Source: Xanthomonas sp. CFBP 8443
Lineage (GTDB): Bacteria > Pseudomonadota > Gammaproteobacteria > Xanthomonadales > Xanthomonadaceae
Assembly (NCBI RefSeq): GCF_025666195.1
Contig: NZ_CP102592.1
Location: 1,054,001-1,118,000 of the forward strand
DNA: 64,000 bases
Direction of reading: 5' to 3'
Made by a program: the position numbers and the translations under genes. The notes under the pieces were generated by a model. The model was not told the DNA's origin. It saw nothing but the letters and a program-made list of their open reading frames with translations, and searched no databases. Shown in pieces: positions 10,089 through 18,098 of the stretch (the stretch's first letter is position 1; each line of letters starts with the position of its first letter).

Positions 10089-11588
10089 CTAGGGGCGCGC
10101 CGTCGGCATCTGGCCGGCGCGACGCTGACGCTGCCGGTAGCGCAGCGTGCACGCCACCAGCAGCAGCATCGCCAGCCACTCGCTTGCCAGCGCCGTCTGC
10201 ATCGCCGCCAGGCTGCCGCCGCCGTGCGCATGCGCGTAGACCGCGCCCAGCGCCGCCGGCCCCAGGCCCATCGCGGCCTGCAGGATGGTGGAGAGCATGG
10301 CGCTGCCGGCACCGGCGTGCTCGGTCGGCACCTGCGACAGGCCGATGCGGTAGAAGCAGGCCACGATCCACGCCTGGCCGGCCCCGATCAGCGCCGTCGG
10401 CGCCGCCAGGTCGCGCCAGCCGGGATGCGGCCAGGCCGCGTGCAGCGTCCAGGCCAGCGCCAGCAGGCCCAGCATCTGCACCGTACAGCCCAGCAGCAGC
10501 GTGGGCAGCAGCCCGAACCGGGCCACCGCACGCGCGCTGACCAATGCCGAGCAGAAATACGCCGCGCCGAGCACGATGAAGGCATTGCCCGACTGCAGCG
10601 GTGACAGTCCCGCGCCGGCCTGCAAGGTCAGCGCGAGCACGAACATGAAGCCGCTCCAGCAGGCGAAGAACAGCGCGCCCAGCAGCAGCGCGAAGCGCAC
10701 GCTGGGCAGGCGCAGCAGCGCCGGCGGCAACAGCGGCTGGCGGCCGCGGCGTTCCTGCCATGCCTCGGTACGGGCCAGCGCCACCAGCAACGGCAGCGTC
10801 GCGGCCAGCACCGCCAGGCACGGCGCGGACCAGTGCAGCGTGGGGCCGAGCGCCAGCGGCAGCAGCAGGCAGGCCAGGAACAGCCCCAGCAGGCCGGCGC
10901 CGGCCAGGTCCGGCGGCGTCCGCCGCGCGGCGCGGGTCTCCGGCACCGAGCGCAGGCCCGCCAGCGCCAGCACGCAGAACGGCAGGTTGATCAGGAAGAT
11001 CGCGCGCCAACCGGAACCGGCGATGTCGGCGCTGACCAGGGTGCCGCCCAGCACCTGGCCGATGACGAACGCGATCCCGCCCAACGAGCCGTACAGCGCC
11101 AGCGCACGCGCATGCGCCTCGCCGCGCAGGCTGACGTGGATGGTGGCGAGGATCTGCGGCACCGCCAGCGCCGCGCCCAGGCCCTGCAGCACGCGCCCGG
11201 CCAGCAGCGCCGCCACCGATCCGGCCGCCCCGCACAGCAACGAGGCCAAGCCGAACAGCAGCACCCCGGCGGCGAACACCCGGCGCCGGCCCAAGTTGTC
11301 GCCCAGTCGCCCGCCCGCGGCCAGGCCCACCGCGAAGGCCACGCCGTACACCGCCACGATCAGTTCCAGCGCCATCGCCGAGGCGTGCAGCGTGTGGGCG
11401 ATGGAGCCGAGGGCGACATTGATGATGGAAAAGTCGATCAGCGGCAGCATCTGGCCGATCAGCAGGATCGCCAGCCCGCGTGCGCCCAGGGTCGGCGCCG
11501 CGGCGTCGGGGTGGGCGCACCGCGGCGGGTGCCGGTCGCGGCGATCGACGGGCGTGGGTGCGGCGGGGGAGGGACAGGAGGTGGTCAT
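10089..11588 (-). CDS. MFS transporter, DHA2-like multidrug exporter
   Basis: This 499-residue protein has many hydrophobic segments consistent with the 14-helix DHA2 group of drug:proton antiporters. The first helix reads LAILLIGQMLPLIDFSIINVAL, split here as LAILLIGQMLPLIDF and SIINVAL, with the family's D-x-x-I-x-N-V-A-L pattern. GGRLGDNLGRRRVF is the loop 2-3 motif and VLQGLGAALAVPQI resembles the motif after helix 4. The start at 11588 gives a Pro-rich cytoplasmic tail; no clear internal start is better. It is divergent from an XRE-type regulator, so that protein probably controls it. Substrate unknown. Confidence 0.88.
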   Translation of the reverse strand: MTTSCPSPAAPTPVDRRDRHPPRCAHPDAAAPTLGARGLAILLIGQMLPLIDFSIINVALGSIAHTLHASAMALELIVAVYGVAFAVGLAAGGRLGDNLGRRRVFAAGVLLFGLASLLCGAAGSVAALLAGRVLQGLGAALAVPQILATIHVSLRGEAHARALALYGSLGGIAFVIGQVLGGTLVSADIAGSGWRAIFLINLPFCVLALAGLRSVPETRAARRTPPDLAGAGLLGLFLACLLLPLALGPTLHWSAPCLAVLAATLPLLVALARTEAWQERRGRQPLLPPALLRLPSVRFALLLGALFFACWSGFMFVLALTLQAGAGLSPLQSGNAFIVLGAAYFCSALVSARAVARFGLLPTLLLGCTVQMLGLLALAWTLHAAWPHPGWRDLAAPTALIGAGQAWIVACFYRIGLSQVPTEHAGAGSAMLSTILQAAMGLGPAALGAVYAHAHGGGSLAAMQTALASEWLAMLLLVACTLRYRQRQRRAGQMPTARP

Positions 11589-11698
11589 GGCGCGCAGTAT
11601 GCGAACCCTCTAAACTGGTACAAGTAGTTATTTATCATGGTACTGGCGCTTCCTGCCTGTGACTCGGTTCGATGCGCGGACCCGGACGGAGAACACCA
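11589..11698. promoter_or_regulatory. Divergent promoter region between MFS exporter and XRE regulator
   Basis: The stretch 11610-11645 is AT-rich in a GC-rich setting. On the minus strand TTGTAC (11623-11618) and CATACT (11601-11596) are 16 bases apart and could drive the exporter with almost no leader. TGGTAC occurs twice, at 11616 and 11638, 22 bases (about two helical turns) apart, a possible operator pair. No experimental support. Confidence 0.35.
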
Positions 11699-12649
11699 AT
11701 GCTCAATGATCGGCTGTCTCCCACCAGCGCTGCGGCGGGCAGCGCCGCCGTCGCCACGCACGGCCCGGCGCTGGCCGTCGAACGCGCCCGTGCGCTCGGC
11801 GCCTTCCTGCGCGCGCGCCGCGAGAGCCTGGATCCGGCGCGGTTGGGCCTGCCGCGTGCCGGCAGGCGCCGCACGCCGGGCCTGCGCCGCGAGGAGGTGG
11901 CCGCGCTCGCCGATGTCGGCGTCACCTGGTACACCTGGCTCGAACAGGGCCGGCCGGTGCGCGCCTCCGCGCGCGTGCTGACCGCCATCGCCGGCGCCCT
12001 GCAGTGCTCGGATGTGGAGACCGGCCACGTGCTGGCGCTGGCCGGCCTGGGCGATGCGGTGCAGCGGCTGCAGCCGCCGTGCGAGCGGCTGACCGATACC
12101 GGGCGCATGCTGCTCGATCAGCTCGGTCCCTGGCCGGCGATGCTGCAGAGTCCGCGCTTCGACATCCTGGGCGCCAACCTCGCTTTCGAACGTCTGATGG
12201 GAGTGACCCTGGCGGAGCTGCCCGAAACCGACCGCAACTGCGTCTACCAGGCGTTCACCAACCCGTGCTGGCGCGCGCGCCTGGTCGACCGGGACAACGT
12301 CCTGCAGCAGATGGTGGCGCTGTTGCGCGCCGCCATGGGCGAGCACCTGGGCGAACCGGCATGGGAGCGCCTGCTGGCGCGGTATCGCGACGCCTCGTCC
12401 GAGTTCGACGCGCTGTGGCGGCAACGGCGCGAGGTGCGCGGCGTGGAAAACCAGCTCAAGCGCTTCCACCATCCGCAGGTCGGCGAGCTGCAGCTGCAGC
12501 AGGTCAACTGGTGGTCGGCGCCGCGCAACGGCAACCGGCTGGTGGTCTACCTGCCTGCCGACGAAGCGGCGCGGACGGCGCTGCTGCAGCTGCATGCGCA
12601 GCCGGCCGGCGTCGCCGCGGCGGGCAGTGGCGAAGCGCACCGCCACTGA
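11699..12649 (+). CDS. XRE-family transcriptional regulator with MmyB-like ligand domain
   Basis: From ATG 11699 (GGAGAA 5 bases upstream) the product has 316 residues. An N-terminal helix-turn-helix includes LGAFLRARRESLDP, the hallmark RRTPGLRREEVAALA and VTWYTWLEQGR. The C-terminal part, with LLDQLGPWPAMLQSPRFDIL and a conserved NLAFERLMG segment, matches the MmyB-like PAS-type domain that binds fatty-acid-like ligands in actinobacterial relatives. An upstream ATG at 11672 would add nine residues but lacks a ribosome-binding site. Divergent orientation makes the adjacent MFS exporter the likely target, with ligand-responsive repression an inference. Confidence 0.88.
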   Translation: MLNDRLSPTSAAAGSAAVATHGPALAVERARALGAFLRARRESLDPARLGLPRAGRRRTPGLRREEVAALADVGVTWYTWLEQGRPVRASARVLTAIAGALQCSDVETGHVLALAGLGDAVQRLQPPCERLTDTGRMLLDQLGPWPAMLQSPRFDILGANLAFERLMGVTLAELPETDRNCVYQAFTNPCWRARLVDRDNVLQQMVALLRAAMGEHLGEPAWERLLARYRDASSEFDALWRQRREVRGVENQLKRFHHPQVGELQLQQVNWWSAPRNGNRLVVYLPADEAARTALLQLHAQPAGVAAAGSGEAHRH

Positions 12650-12887
12650 GCGTGGGTGTCTGGCGCGCATGCGCGGGTTGGCGGCGCGGGGCAGGAGGGC
12701 AATGTGACCGCAGGGGCCGCCGCAATGCCGACGTCGCCCACGCGGACATACAAAGGAAAAACAGGTCGAAAAGTAACGGTCGCTTACTCGTTTCCAGCAA
12801 GCTGAATGCGTAACCGGTTCCAGCAGGAAGCGGTTCAGACGCCGGGCGCATTAATGCAGTCGTGACACCAAAAGTGACGGAGCAGCC

Positions 12888-13355
12888 ATGAACACCACAC
12901 GCATTGCCACCCTTGCCCTTTCGTCCCTGCTGGCGCTGGGTTTCATGGCGCCGCCGGCCTTCGCCCGCGACGGTTGGGGCGATCGCGACCGCGACCGTCA
13001 CGGCTGGAACGACAACGACCGCGGCCGCGATCGCGACTGGCACGACCGGGATCGCGACCGCGACCGCCGCTGGCGCGAACGCGAACGCCACGACGACCGC
13101 CGCTACTACAGCCAGGGCTACCGCGACGGCTACCGGCGCCGTCCGGACGTCGTCTACTACCGCCATCCCGGCCCGCCGCCGTGGGCGCGCGGCCAGCGCT
13201 ACTACGGACCCAACTACGTGGTCTACGACTACGACCGCTACCAGGTGCGGCGTCCGCCGTACGGCTACCGCTGGGTCCGCGACGACCGCGGCAACCTGCT
13301 GATGGTCGCCATCGCCAGCGGCATCATCGCCGACCTGGTGCTCAACGGCCGTTGA
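12888..13355 (+). CDS. RcnB-like periplasmic protein with Asp/Arg/His-rich segment
   Basis: This 155-residue secreted protein starts with a signal peptide ending PPAFA (cleavage near residue 26). The middle is a low-complexity run of Asp, Arg, His and Trp (DRDRDRHGWNDND and similar). The C-terminal third matches the RcnB family: PPPWARGQRYYG, a YDYDRYQVRRPPYGYRWV segment (split here as YDYDRYQV and RRPPYGYRWV) and a final hydrophobic helix LLMVAIASGIIADLV. RcnB in enterobacteria modulates nickel and cobalt export by RcnA; no RcnA is nearby, so a metal role here is only suggested. AGTGACGGAGC before ATG 12888 is the likely ribosome-binding site, and a strong terminator follows. Confidence 0.8.
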   Translation: MNTTRIATLALSSLLALGFMAPPAFARDGWGDRDRDRHGWNDNDRGRDRDWHDRDRDRDRRWRERERHDDRRYYSQGYRDGYRRRPDVVYYRHPGPPPWARGQRYYGPNYVVYDYDRYQVRRPPYGYRWVRDDRGNLLMVAIASGIIADLVLNGR

Positions 13356-13375
13356 TCCGGGCCACTGGGCACGCC

Positions 13376-13408
13376 ACGACGGCCTCCTGCGGGAGGCCGT
13401 CGTCGTTT
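13376..13408 (+). terminator. Intrinsic terminator of the RcnB-like gene
   Basis: A 12-bp perfect stem (13376-13387 with 13392-13403, loop TGCG) is followed by CGTTTTG, 20 bases past the stop codon. It separates this gene from glyA. Confidence 0.85.
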
Positions 13409-13478
13409 TGGTTCGCCGCCGGCCCTGCGCGGGGCTTAAACTAGCGGTCTGCCTTTTGTCCATGCCCCTGGAGACCCG

Positions 13479-14732
13479 ATGTTCCCGCGCGACGCCCGCA
13501 TCGAAACCTACGATCCCGAACTGGCCCAGGCCATCGCCGCCGAAGCCGGCCGCCAGGAAGACCATGTCGAGCTGATCGCCAGCGAGAACTACTGCAGCCC
13601 GCGGGTGATGGAAGCCCAGGGCAGCCAACTGACCAACAAGTACGCCGAGGGCTATCCGGGCAAGCGCTACTACGGCGGCTGCGAATTCGTCGACATCGCC
13701 GAGCAGTTGGCGATCGACCGGGTCAAGCAGCTGTTCGGCGCCGACTACGCCAACGTGCAGCCGCACAGCGGCTCGCAGGCCAACCAGGCGGTGTACTTCG
13801 CGCTGCTGCAGCCGGGCGACACCATCCTGGGCATGTCGCTGGCCCACGGCGGCCATCTGACCCACGGCGCCAAGGTCAACGCCTCCGGCAAGCTGTTCAA
13901 CGCGGTGCAGTACGGGGTGAACGAGCAGGGCCTGATCGACTACGACGAAGTCGAGCGGCTGGCGCTGGAGCACAAGCCGAAGATGGTCGTCGCCGGCTTC
14001 TCCGCGTATTCGCAGAAGATCGACTGGGCGCGCTTCCGCGCCATCGCCGACCAGGTCGGCGCGGTGCTGTTCGTGGACATGGCGCACGTGGCCGGCCTGG
14101 TCGCCGCCGGCGTGTATCCGAGCCCGATGGACCACGCGCACGTGGTCACCTCGACCACCCACAAGACCCTGCGCGGCCCGCGCGGCGGCATCATCCTGGC
14201 CAAGGGCGCGAGCGAGGAACTGGTCAAGAAGCTGCAGTCGATCGTGTTCCCGGGCATCCAGGGCGGCCCGCTGATGCACGTGATCGCGGCCAAGGCGGTG
14301 GCGTTCAAGGAAGCGCTGGAGCCGGAATTCAAGGACTACCAGCAGCAGGTGGTGAAGAACGCGCAGGCGATGGCCAAGACCCTGATCGCGCGCGGCTACA
14401 AGATCGTCTCCGGCGGCACCGAGAACCACCTGATGCTGGTGGACATGATCGGCAAGGACGTGTCCGGCAAGGACGCGGAAGCCGCGCTGGGCAAGGCCCA
14501 CATCACCGTCAACAAGAACTCGGTGCCCAACGACCCGCGCTCGCCGTTCGTGACCTCGGGCCTGCGCCTGGGCACCCCGGCCATCACCACCCGCGGCTAC
14601 CTGGAGCAGGACAGCATCGACCTGGCCAACTGGATCGCCGACGTGCTCGACGCCCCGGCCGATGCCGCGGTCATCGCCCGCGTGCGCGAGGCGGTGACCG
14701 CGCAGTGCAGGAAGTATCCGGTGTATGGCTGA
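13479..14732 (+). CDS. glyA: Serine hydroxymethyltransferase
   Basis: This 417-residue cytosolic PLP enzyme interconverts serine and glycine while charging tetrahydrofolate, the main source of one-carbon units. The start MFPRDARI is preceded by a GGAG box. Key segments are [23 protein letters not shown], and [14 protein letters not shown], with the PLP-binding Lys at residue 229. Length equals that of the E. coli enzyme (417). It heads the glyA-nrdR-riboflavin block. A heptamer-repeat element begins 4 bases after the stop. Confidence 0.98.
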   Translation: MFPRDARIETYDPELAQAIAAEAGRQEDHVELIASENYCSPRVMEAQGSQLTNKYAEGYPGKRYYGGCEFVDIAEQLAIDRVKQLFGADYANVQPHSGSQANQAVYFALLQPGDTILGMSLAHGGHLTHGAKVNASGKLFNAVQYGVNEQGLIDYDEVERLALEHKPKMVVAGFSAYSQKIDWARFRAIADQVGAVLFVDMAHVAGLVAAGVYPSPMDHAHVVTSTTHKTLRGPRGGIILAKGASEELVKKLQSIVFPGIQGGPLMHVIAAKAVAFKEALEPEFKDYQQQVVKNAQAMAKTLIARGYKIVSGGTENHLMLVDMIGKDVSGKDAEAALGKAHITVNKNSVPNDPRSPFVTSGLRLGTPAITTRGYLEQDSIDLANWIADVLDAPADAAVIARVREAVTAQCRKYPVYG

Positions 14733-14736
14733 GGTG

Positions 14737-14868
14737 TCGGGACTCGGGACTCGGGACTCGGGACTCGGCACAGCGCCGGCTCCCGCATCCGCTGGCATGG
14801 CCATTGGGCCGGCCGGTCGATGGATTCCGCTTTTCACCGGGTTCCGAGTCCCGGGTCCCGAGTCCCGG
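14737..14868 (+). repeat. Heptamer inverted-repeat element A (GGGACTC type), glyA-nrdR
   Basis: The left arm (14737-14769) is four-plus tandem copies of CGGGACT. The right arm (14837-14868) is the inverted counterpart, with GAGTCCC units. GCTTTT at 14829 lies just inside the right arm. The two arms could pair into a long hairpin around a core of about 67 bases. Confidence 0.9.
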
Positions 14869-14876
14869 CTTTCCTG

Positions 14877-15407
14877 ATGCACTGCCCCTTCTGCCAGCAC
14901 ACCGACACCCGCGTGATCGATTCGCGCGTGTCCGAGGACGGCGCGACGATCCGCCGGCGCCGCGAGTGCGAGGCGTGCGGCGAGCGCTTCAGTACGCTGG
15001 AGACGATCGAGCTGAAGCTGCCGACGGTGATCAAGAGCGACGGCGGCCGCGAGGCCTTCGATGCGCGCAAGCTGCGCACCAGCTTCGACCGCGCGCTGCA
15101 GAAGCGGCCGGTGGCCGAGGAGCAGATCGAGGCGGCGGTGCGCGCGGTGGTGCACCAGCTGCGCATGTCCGGCGAGCGCGAGCTGCCGTCGATCCGGGTC
15201 GGCGAATACGTGATGGCCGAGCTGCGCAAGCTCGACCATGTCGGCTACGTGCGCTTCGCCTCGGTGTACCGCAGCTTCCAGGACGTGGCCGATTTCCGCG
15301 AGGAGATCGAGAAGCTCGAACGCGAGTTGCCGGTGGGCAGCGAGCAGTTGCCGCTGCTGGACCTGGTCCGCGTCGACAAGCCGGGCGACAAGTCCGGCAA
15401 GCGCTGA
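14877..15407 (+). CDS. nrdR: Transcriptional repressor NrdR
   Basis: This 176-residue protein has an N-terminal zinc ribbon (CPFC and CEAC pairs) and an ATP-cone domain. NrdR binds NrdR boxes before ribonucleotide reductase genes and represses them according to bound ATP/dATP. The N-terminus [17 protein letters not shown] fixes the start at ATG 14877. The frame is open upstream to 14820, but that extension would translate the right arm of repeat element A ([11 protein letters not shown]), so it is not part of the protein. Placement beside ribD is the usual gammaproteobacterial arrangement. Confidence 0.97.
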   Translation: MHCPFCQHTDTRVIDSRVSEDGATIRRRRECEACGERFSTLETIELKLPTVIKSDGGREAFDARKLRTSFDRALQKRPVAEEQIEAAVRAVVHQLRMSGERELPSIRVGEYVMAELRKLDHVGYVRFASVYRSFQDVADFREEIEKLERELPVGSEQLPLLDLVRVDKPGDKSGKR

Positions 15408-15412
15408 CCGGC

Positions 15413-15889
15413 ATGCGCATCGTCTGCCTGGCCGAGGCGCCGCAGCACATCCCGGCGCTGGCCAGCGAACACCTGCAGGCGTTCGGCCCGCTGCTGCCGG
15501 AATGGGCGCTGGACGAGGCCGAAGCCGACCTGCGCAGCCACCGCTGCGACAGCCGCATCCCGACCACCTGGATCGCGCTCGACGGCGACGACTGGCTCGG
15601 TTCGGTCAGCCTGCTGCAGAACGACGACGCGCGCATCCGCCAGTTCTCGCCGTGGCTGGCGACGCTGTACGTGCGCCCGCAGGCGCGCAGCGGCGGACTC
15701 GGCGCGCAATTGGTCGCGCATTGCGTGCAGGCCGCGGCGCGGCTGCAGGTAGGCTACCTGTATCTGTATTGCCAGCCGCATCTGGTGCCGTTCTACCAGC
15801 GCCTGGGCTGGCAGCCGCATGTGCAGCTGCCGCTGGGGCCGCTGCAGGTGACGGTGATGCGCATCGACGCCGGCGCGCTGGCGGCATGA
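15413..15889 (+). CDS. GNAT-family N-acetyltransferase
   Basis: This 158-residue protein is a single GNAT domain. The acetyl-CoA binding loop is seen in LYVRPQARSGGLGAQLVAH (19 residues), and a late LPFYQRLGW-like stretch reads LVPFYQRLGWQ. It starts 6 bases after nrdR and its stop overlaps the ribD start (ATGA), so it is co-translated within the nrdR-ribD run. The substrate cannot be read from sequence; amine or protein N-termini are typical for the family. Confidence 0.85.
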   Translation: MRIVCLAEAPQHIPALASEHLQAFGPLLPEWALDEAEADLRSHRCDSRIPTTWIALDGDDWLGSVSLLQNDDARIRQFSPWLATLYVRPQARSGGLGAQLVAHCVQAAARLQVGYLYLYCQPHLVPFYQRLGWQPHVQLPLGPLQVTVMRIDAGALAA

Positions 15890-17004
15890 GCGGCAGCGAG
15901 ATGGGCGGGTTTTCCGCCGACGATCATCGGCACATGGCGCAGGCGCTGCGCCTGGCCGAGCGCGGCGCCTACACCACGCGCCCCAACCCGATGGTGGGCT
16001 GCGTGCTGGTGCGCGACGGCGAGGTGGTCGGCGAGGGCTTCCACCAACGTGCCGGCGGCCCGCACGCGGAGGTGTTCGCGCTGCGCGACGCCGGCGCGCG
16101 TGCGCGCGGCGCCACCGCCTACGTGACCCTGGAGCCGTGCGCGCATTTCGGGCGCACGCCGCCGTGCGCGCTGGCGTTGATCGAGGCCGGGGTGACCCGC
16201 GTGGTGGCGGCGATGGCCGACCCGTTTCCGCAGGTCAACGGCGGCGGCTTTGCGCTGCTGCGCGAGGCCGGCATCGAGGTCCGCAGCGGGCTGATGGACA
16301 CGCAGGCGCGCGCCTTGAACCGCGGCTTCCTGTCGCGGGTGGAGCGCGGCCGGCCGTGGCTGCGGGTCAAGCTCGGCGCCAGCCTGGATGGGCGCACCGC
16401 GCTGGCCAGCGGCGAATCCAAGTGGATCACCGGCGCGGCCGCGCGCCACGACGTGCAGCGCTGGCGCGCGCGCGCCGGGGCGATCCTGACCGGTGCCGGC
16501 ACCGTGCTGGCCGACGATCCGTCGCTGACGGTGCGCCTGGATGACGGTACCGATGTGGTGCCGCCGCTGCGCGTGGTGCTGGATGCGCAGCTGCGCACGC
16601 TGCAGCGGGCCAAGGTGCGCGATGGCGCCGCGCCGACGCTGTACCTGCACGCGCCGGGGCTGGCGCCGCCGCCGCTGCCGGGCGCCGAGTTCGCCGCGGT
16701 CGCGATGCAGTCCGGTCGCCTCGATCTGGCCGCGGCGCTGCGCCTGCTCGCCGAGCGCGGCATCAACGAAGTCCAGGTCGAAGCCGGTGCGACCCTGGGC
16801 GGGTCGCTGCTGCGCGCCGGCCTGGTCGACGAAGTGCTGCTGTACCTGGCGCCGCTGCTGCTCGGCGACGCCGCGCGCCCGCTGCTGGCCGGCCTGGGCA
16901 TCGACACGATGGCGCAGCGCGTGCCGCTGCGCTTGCTGGAGACCCGCCAGGTCGGCGACGACCTGCGCCTGCTGCTGCGTCCGGCGGCGGCGGACGCCGG
17001 GTAG
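15886..17004 (+). CDS. ribD: Bifunctional riboflavin deaminase/reductase RibD
   Basis: This 372-residue enzyme performs the second and third steps of riboflavin synthesis. The N-terminal deaminase domain has the zinc motif GGPHAEVFALRDAG and EPCAHFGRTPPC, with the expected His and two Cys ligands. The C-terminal reductase domain starts around residue 150 (PWLRVKLGASLDGRTA) and contains SKWITG and the NADPH-binding EAGATLGGSLL segment. ATG 15886 overlaps the previous stop. It lies just upstream of an FMN riboswitch, which would control the downstream rib genes rather than ribD itself. Confidence 0.97.
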   Translation: MSGSEMGGFSADDHRHMAQALRLAERGAYTTRPNPMVGCVLVRDGEVVGEGFHQRAGGPHAEVFALRDAGARARGATAYVTLEPCAHFGRTPPCALALIEAGVTRVVAAMADPFPQVNGGGFALLREAGIEVRSGLMDTQARALNRGFLSRVERGRPWLRVKLGASLDGRTALASGESKWITGAAARHDVQRWRARAGAILTGAGTVLADDPSLTVRLDDGTDVVPPLRVVLDAQLRTLQRAKVRDGAAPTLYLHAPGLAPPPLPGAEFAAVAMQSGRLDLAAALRLLAERGINEVQVEAGATLGGSLLRAGLVDEVLLYLAPLLLGDAARPLLAGLGIDTMAQRVPLRLLETRQVGDDLRLLLRPAAADAG

Positions 17005-17159
17005 CGGCAACCGGCATCTGCTGCGCCGGTGTGCTGTCGCCACGGCGCACGGTTGCCGCCTTCGCCGTGACGCTACGTCCCATCGGTGGCCCGCCCGCCG
17101 CAGCGGGTGCCAAGCCGCGCCCTGCTAGAATGCGCACGCCGGTTCGCCGGCACCACAAA

Positions 17160-17327
17160 CGTCTTCAGGGCGGGGTGCGATTCCCCACCGGCGGTAGGTG
17201 CGTTCGCGCACGAGCCCGCGAGCGCTTGGACAGAGGCAACCGGCACGCAGTGCCGGTGCCGCTGCGCAAGGTCAGCAGATCCGGTCCGATGCCGGAGCCG
17301 ACGGTATAGTCCGGATGAAAGAAGACG
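17160..17327 (+). promoter_or_regulatory. FMN riboswitch (RFN element)
   Basis: The conserved core is nearly complete: CTTCAGGGCGGGGTGCGATT, CCCCACCGGCGGTA, GAGCCCGCGAGCG, GGTCAGCAGATCCGGT, GGAGCCGACGGTATAGTCC and GGATGAAAGAAGA. The last segment pairs with the first to close P1. FMN binding should lower expression of ribE and downstream genes. A hairpin at 17334-17353 (8-bp stem, loop TCGC) and a T-rich stretch at 17393 lie between the aptamer and ribE at 17409 and could form the expression platform. It also accounts for the 404-base gap after ribD. Confidence 0.96.
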
Positions 17328-17408
17328 GCCTTCGCGCAGCCTCGCGGCTGCGCGCGCGCCTGTTTGCCTTGTGGCGTTTTTCGCTCACCATCCTTGCGAG
17401 AAACGTTT

Positions 17409-18008
17409 ATGTTCACCGGAATCATCGAAGGCGTCGGCCGCCTGGCCGCGCGCCAGCCGCAGGGCGGCGACATCCGCTTCACCTTCTCCACCGGCAGCCT
17501 GCCGTTCGCCGACGTGCAGCTCGGCGAGAGCATCGCGGTCAACGGCGTGTGCCTGACCGTGGTCGCCTTCGACGCGGCGTCGTTCCAGGCCGATGCGTCC
17601 ACCGAGACCCTGTCGCTGACCACGCTCGGCGCGCTCGCCGAAGGCGCGGCGCTGAACCTGGAGCGGGCGATGCGCCCGACCGACCGCCTCGGCGGGCACC
17701 TGGTCAGCGGCCATGTCGACGGCCTTGGCAGCGTGCTGTCGATCCACGAGGACGCGCGCGCGCAACGCTGGCGCTTCGCCGCGCCGCCGGCGCTGCTGCG
17801 CTACATCGCCAAGAAGGGCTCGATCTGCGTGGACGGGGTCAGCCTGACCGTCAACGAAGTGGACGCCGCCGGGTTCGAGGTCGCGCTGATTCCGCACACG
17901 GTGGCCAACACCGCGTTCGCGCAGACCGCCGTGGGCGCCGCGGTGAACCTCGAAATCGACCTGGTCGCGCGCTACGTCGAACGCCTGCTGCAAGGCCGCG
18001 ACGGCTGA
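17409..18008 (+). CDS. ribE: Riboflavin synthase alpha subunit
   Basis: The product has 199 residues and makes riboflavin from two molecules of 6,7-dimethyl-8-ribityllumazine. It starts MFTGIIEGVG, the signature of the family, and the second lumazine-binding repeat begins around GGHLVSGHVDG. A longer frame from 17364 is open but the FMN riboswitch leader lies there, so ATG 17409 is the start. It is the first gene after the riboswitch. Confidence 0.97.
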   Translation: MFTGIIEGVGRLAARQPQGGDIRFTFSTGSLPFADVQLGESIAVNGVCLTVVAFDAASFQADASTETLSLTTLGALAEGAALNLERAMRPTDRLGGHLVSGHVDGLGSVLSIHEDARAQRWRFAAPPALLRYIAKKGSICVDGVSLTVNEVDAAGFEVALIPHTVANTAFAQTAVGAAVNLEIDLVARYVERLLQGRDG

Positions 18009-18098
18009 CGCCACCCGTCCTTGCTCCCGATGGCCGTGTCGCCGCAGCCCGCGCTGCCGGCGCCGCGGCGCCACCTCCTGCGAATCCTGCGAGTCCCC

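Noticed and set aside
14737..14868. CRISPR array
   Set aside because: Units are 7 bases in direct tandem with no spacers, and arms are inverted to each other.
14820..14876. Upstream start for NrdR at 14820
   Set aside because: The extension translates the right arm of repeat element A and precedes the conserved MHCPFC start.
17364..17408. Longer riboflavin synthase start at 17364
   Set aside because: It falls between riboswitch and gene and would precede the invariant MFTGIIEG start.
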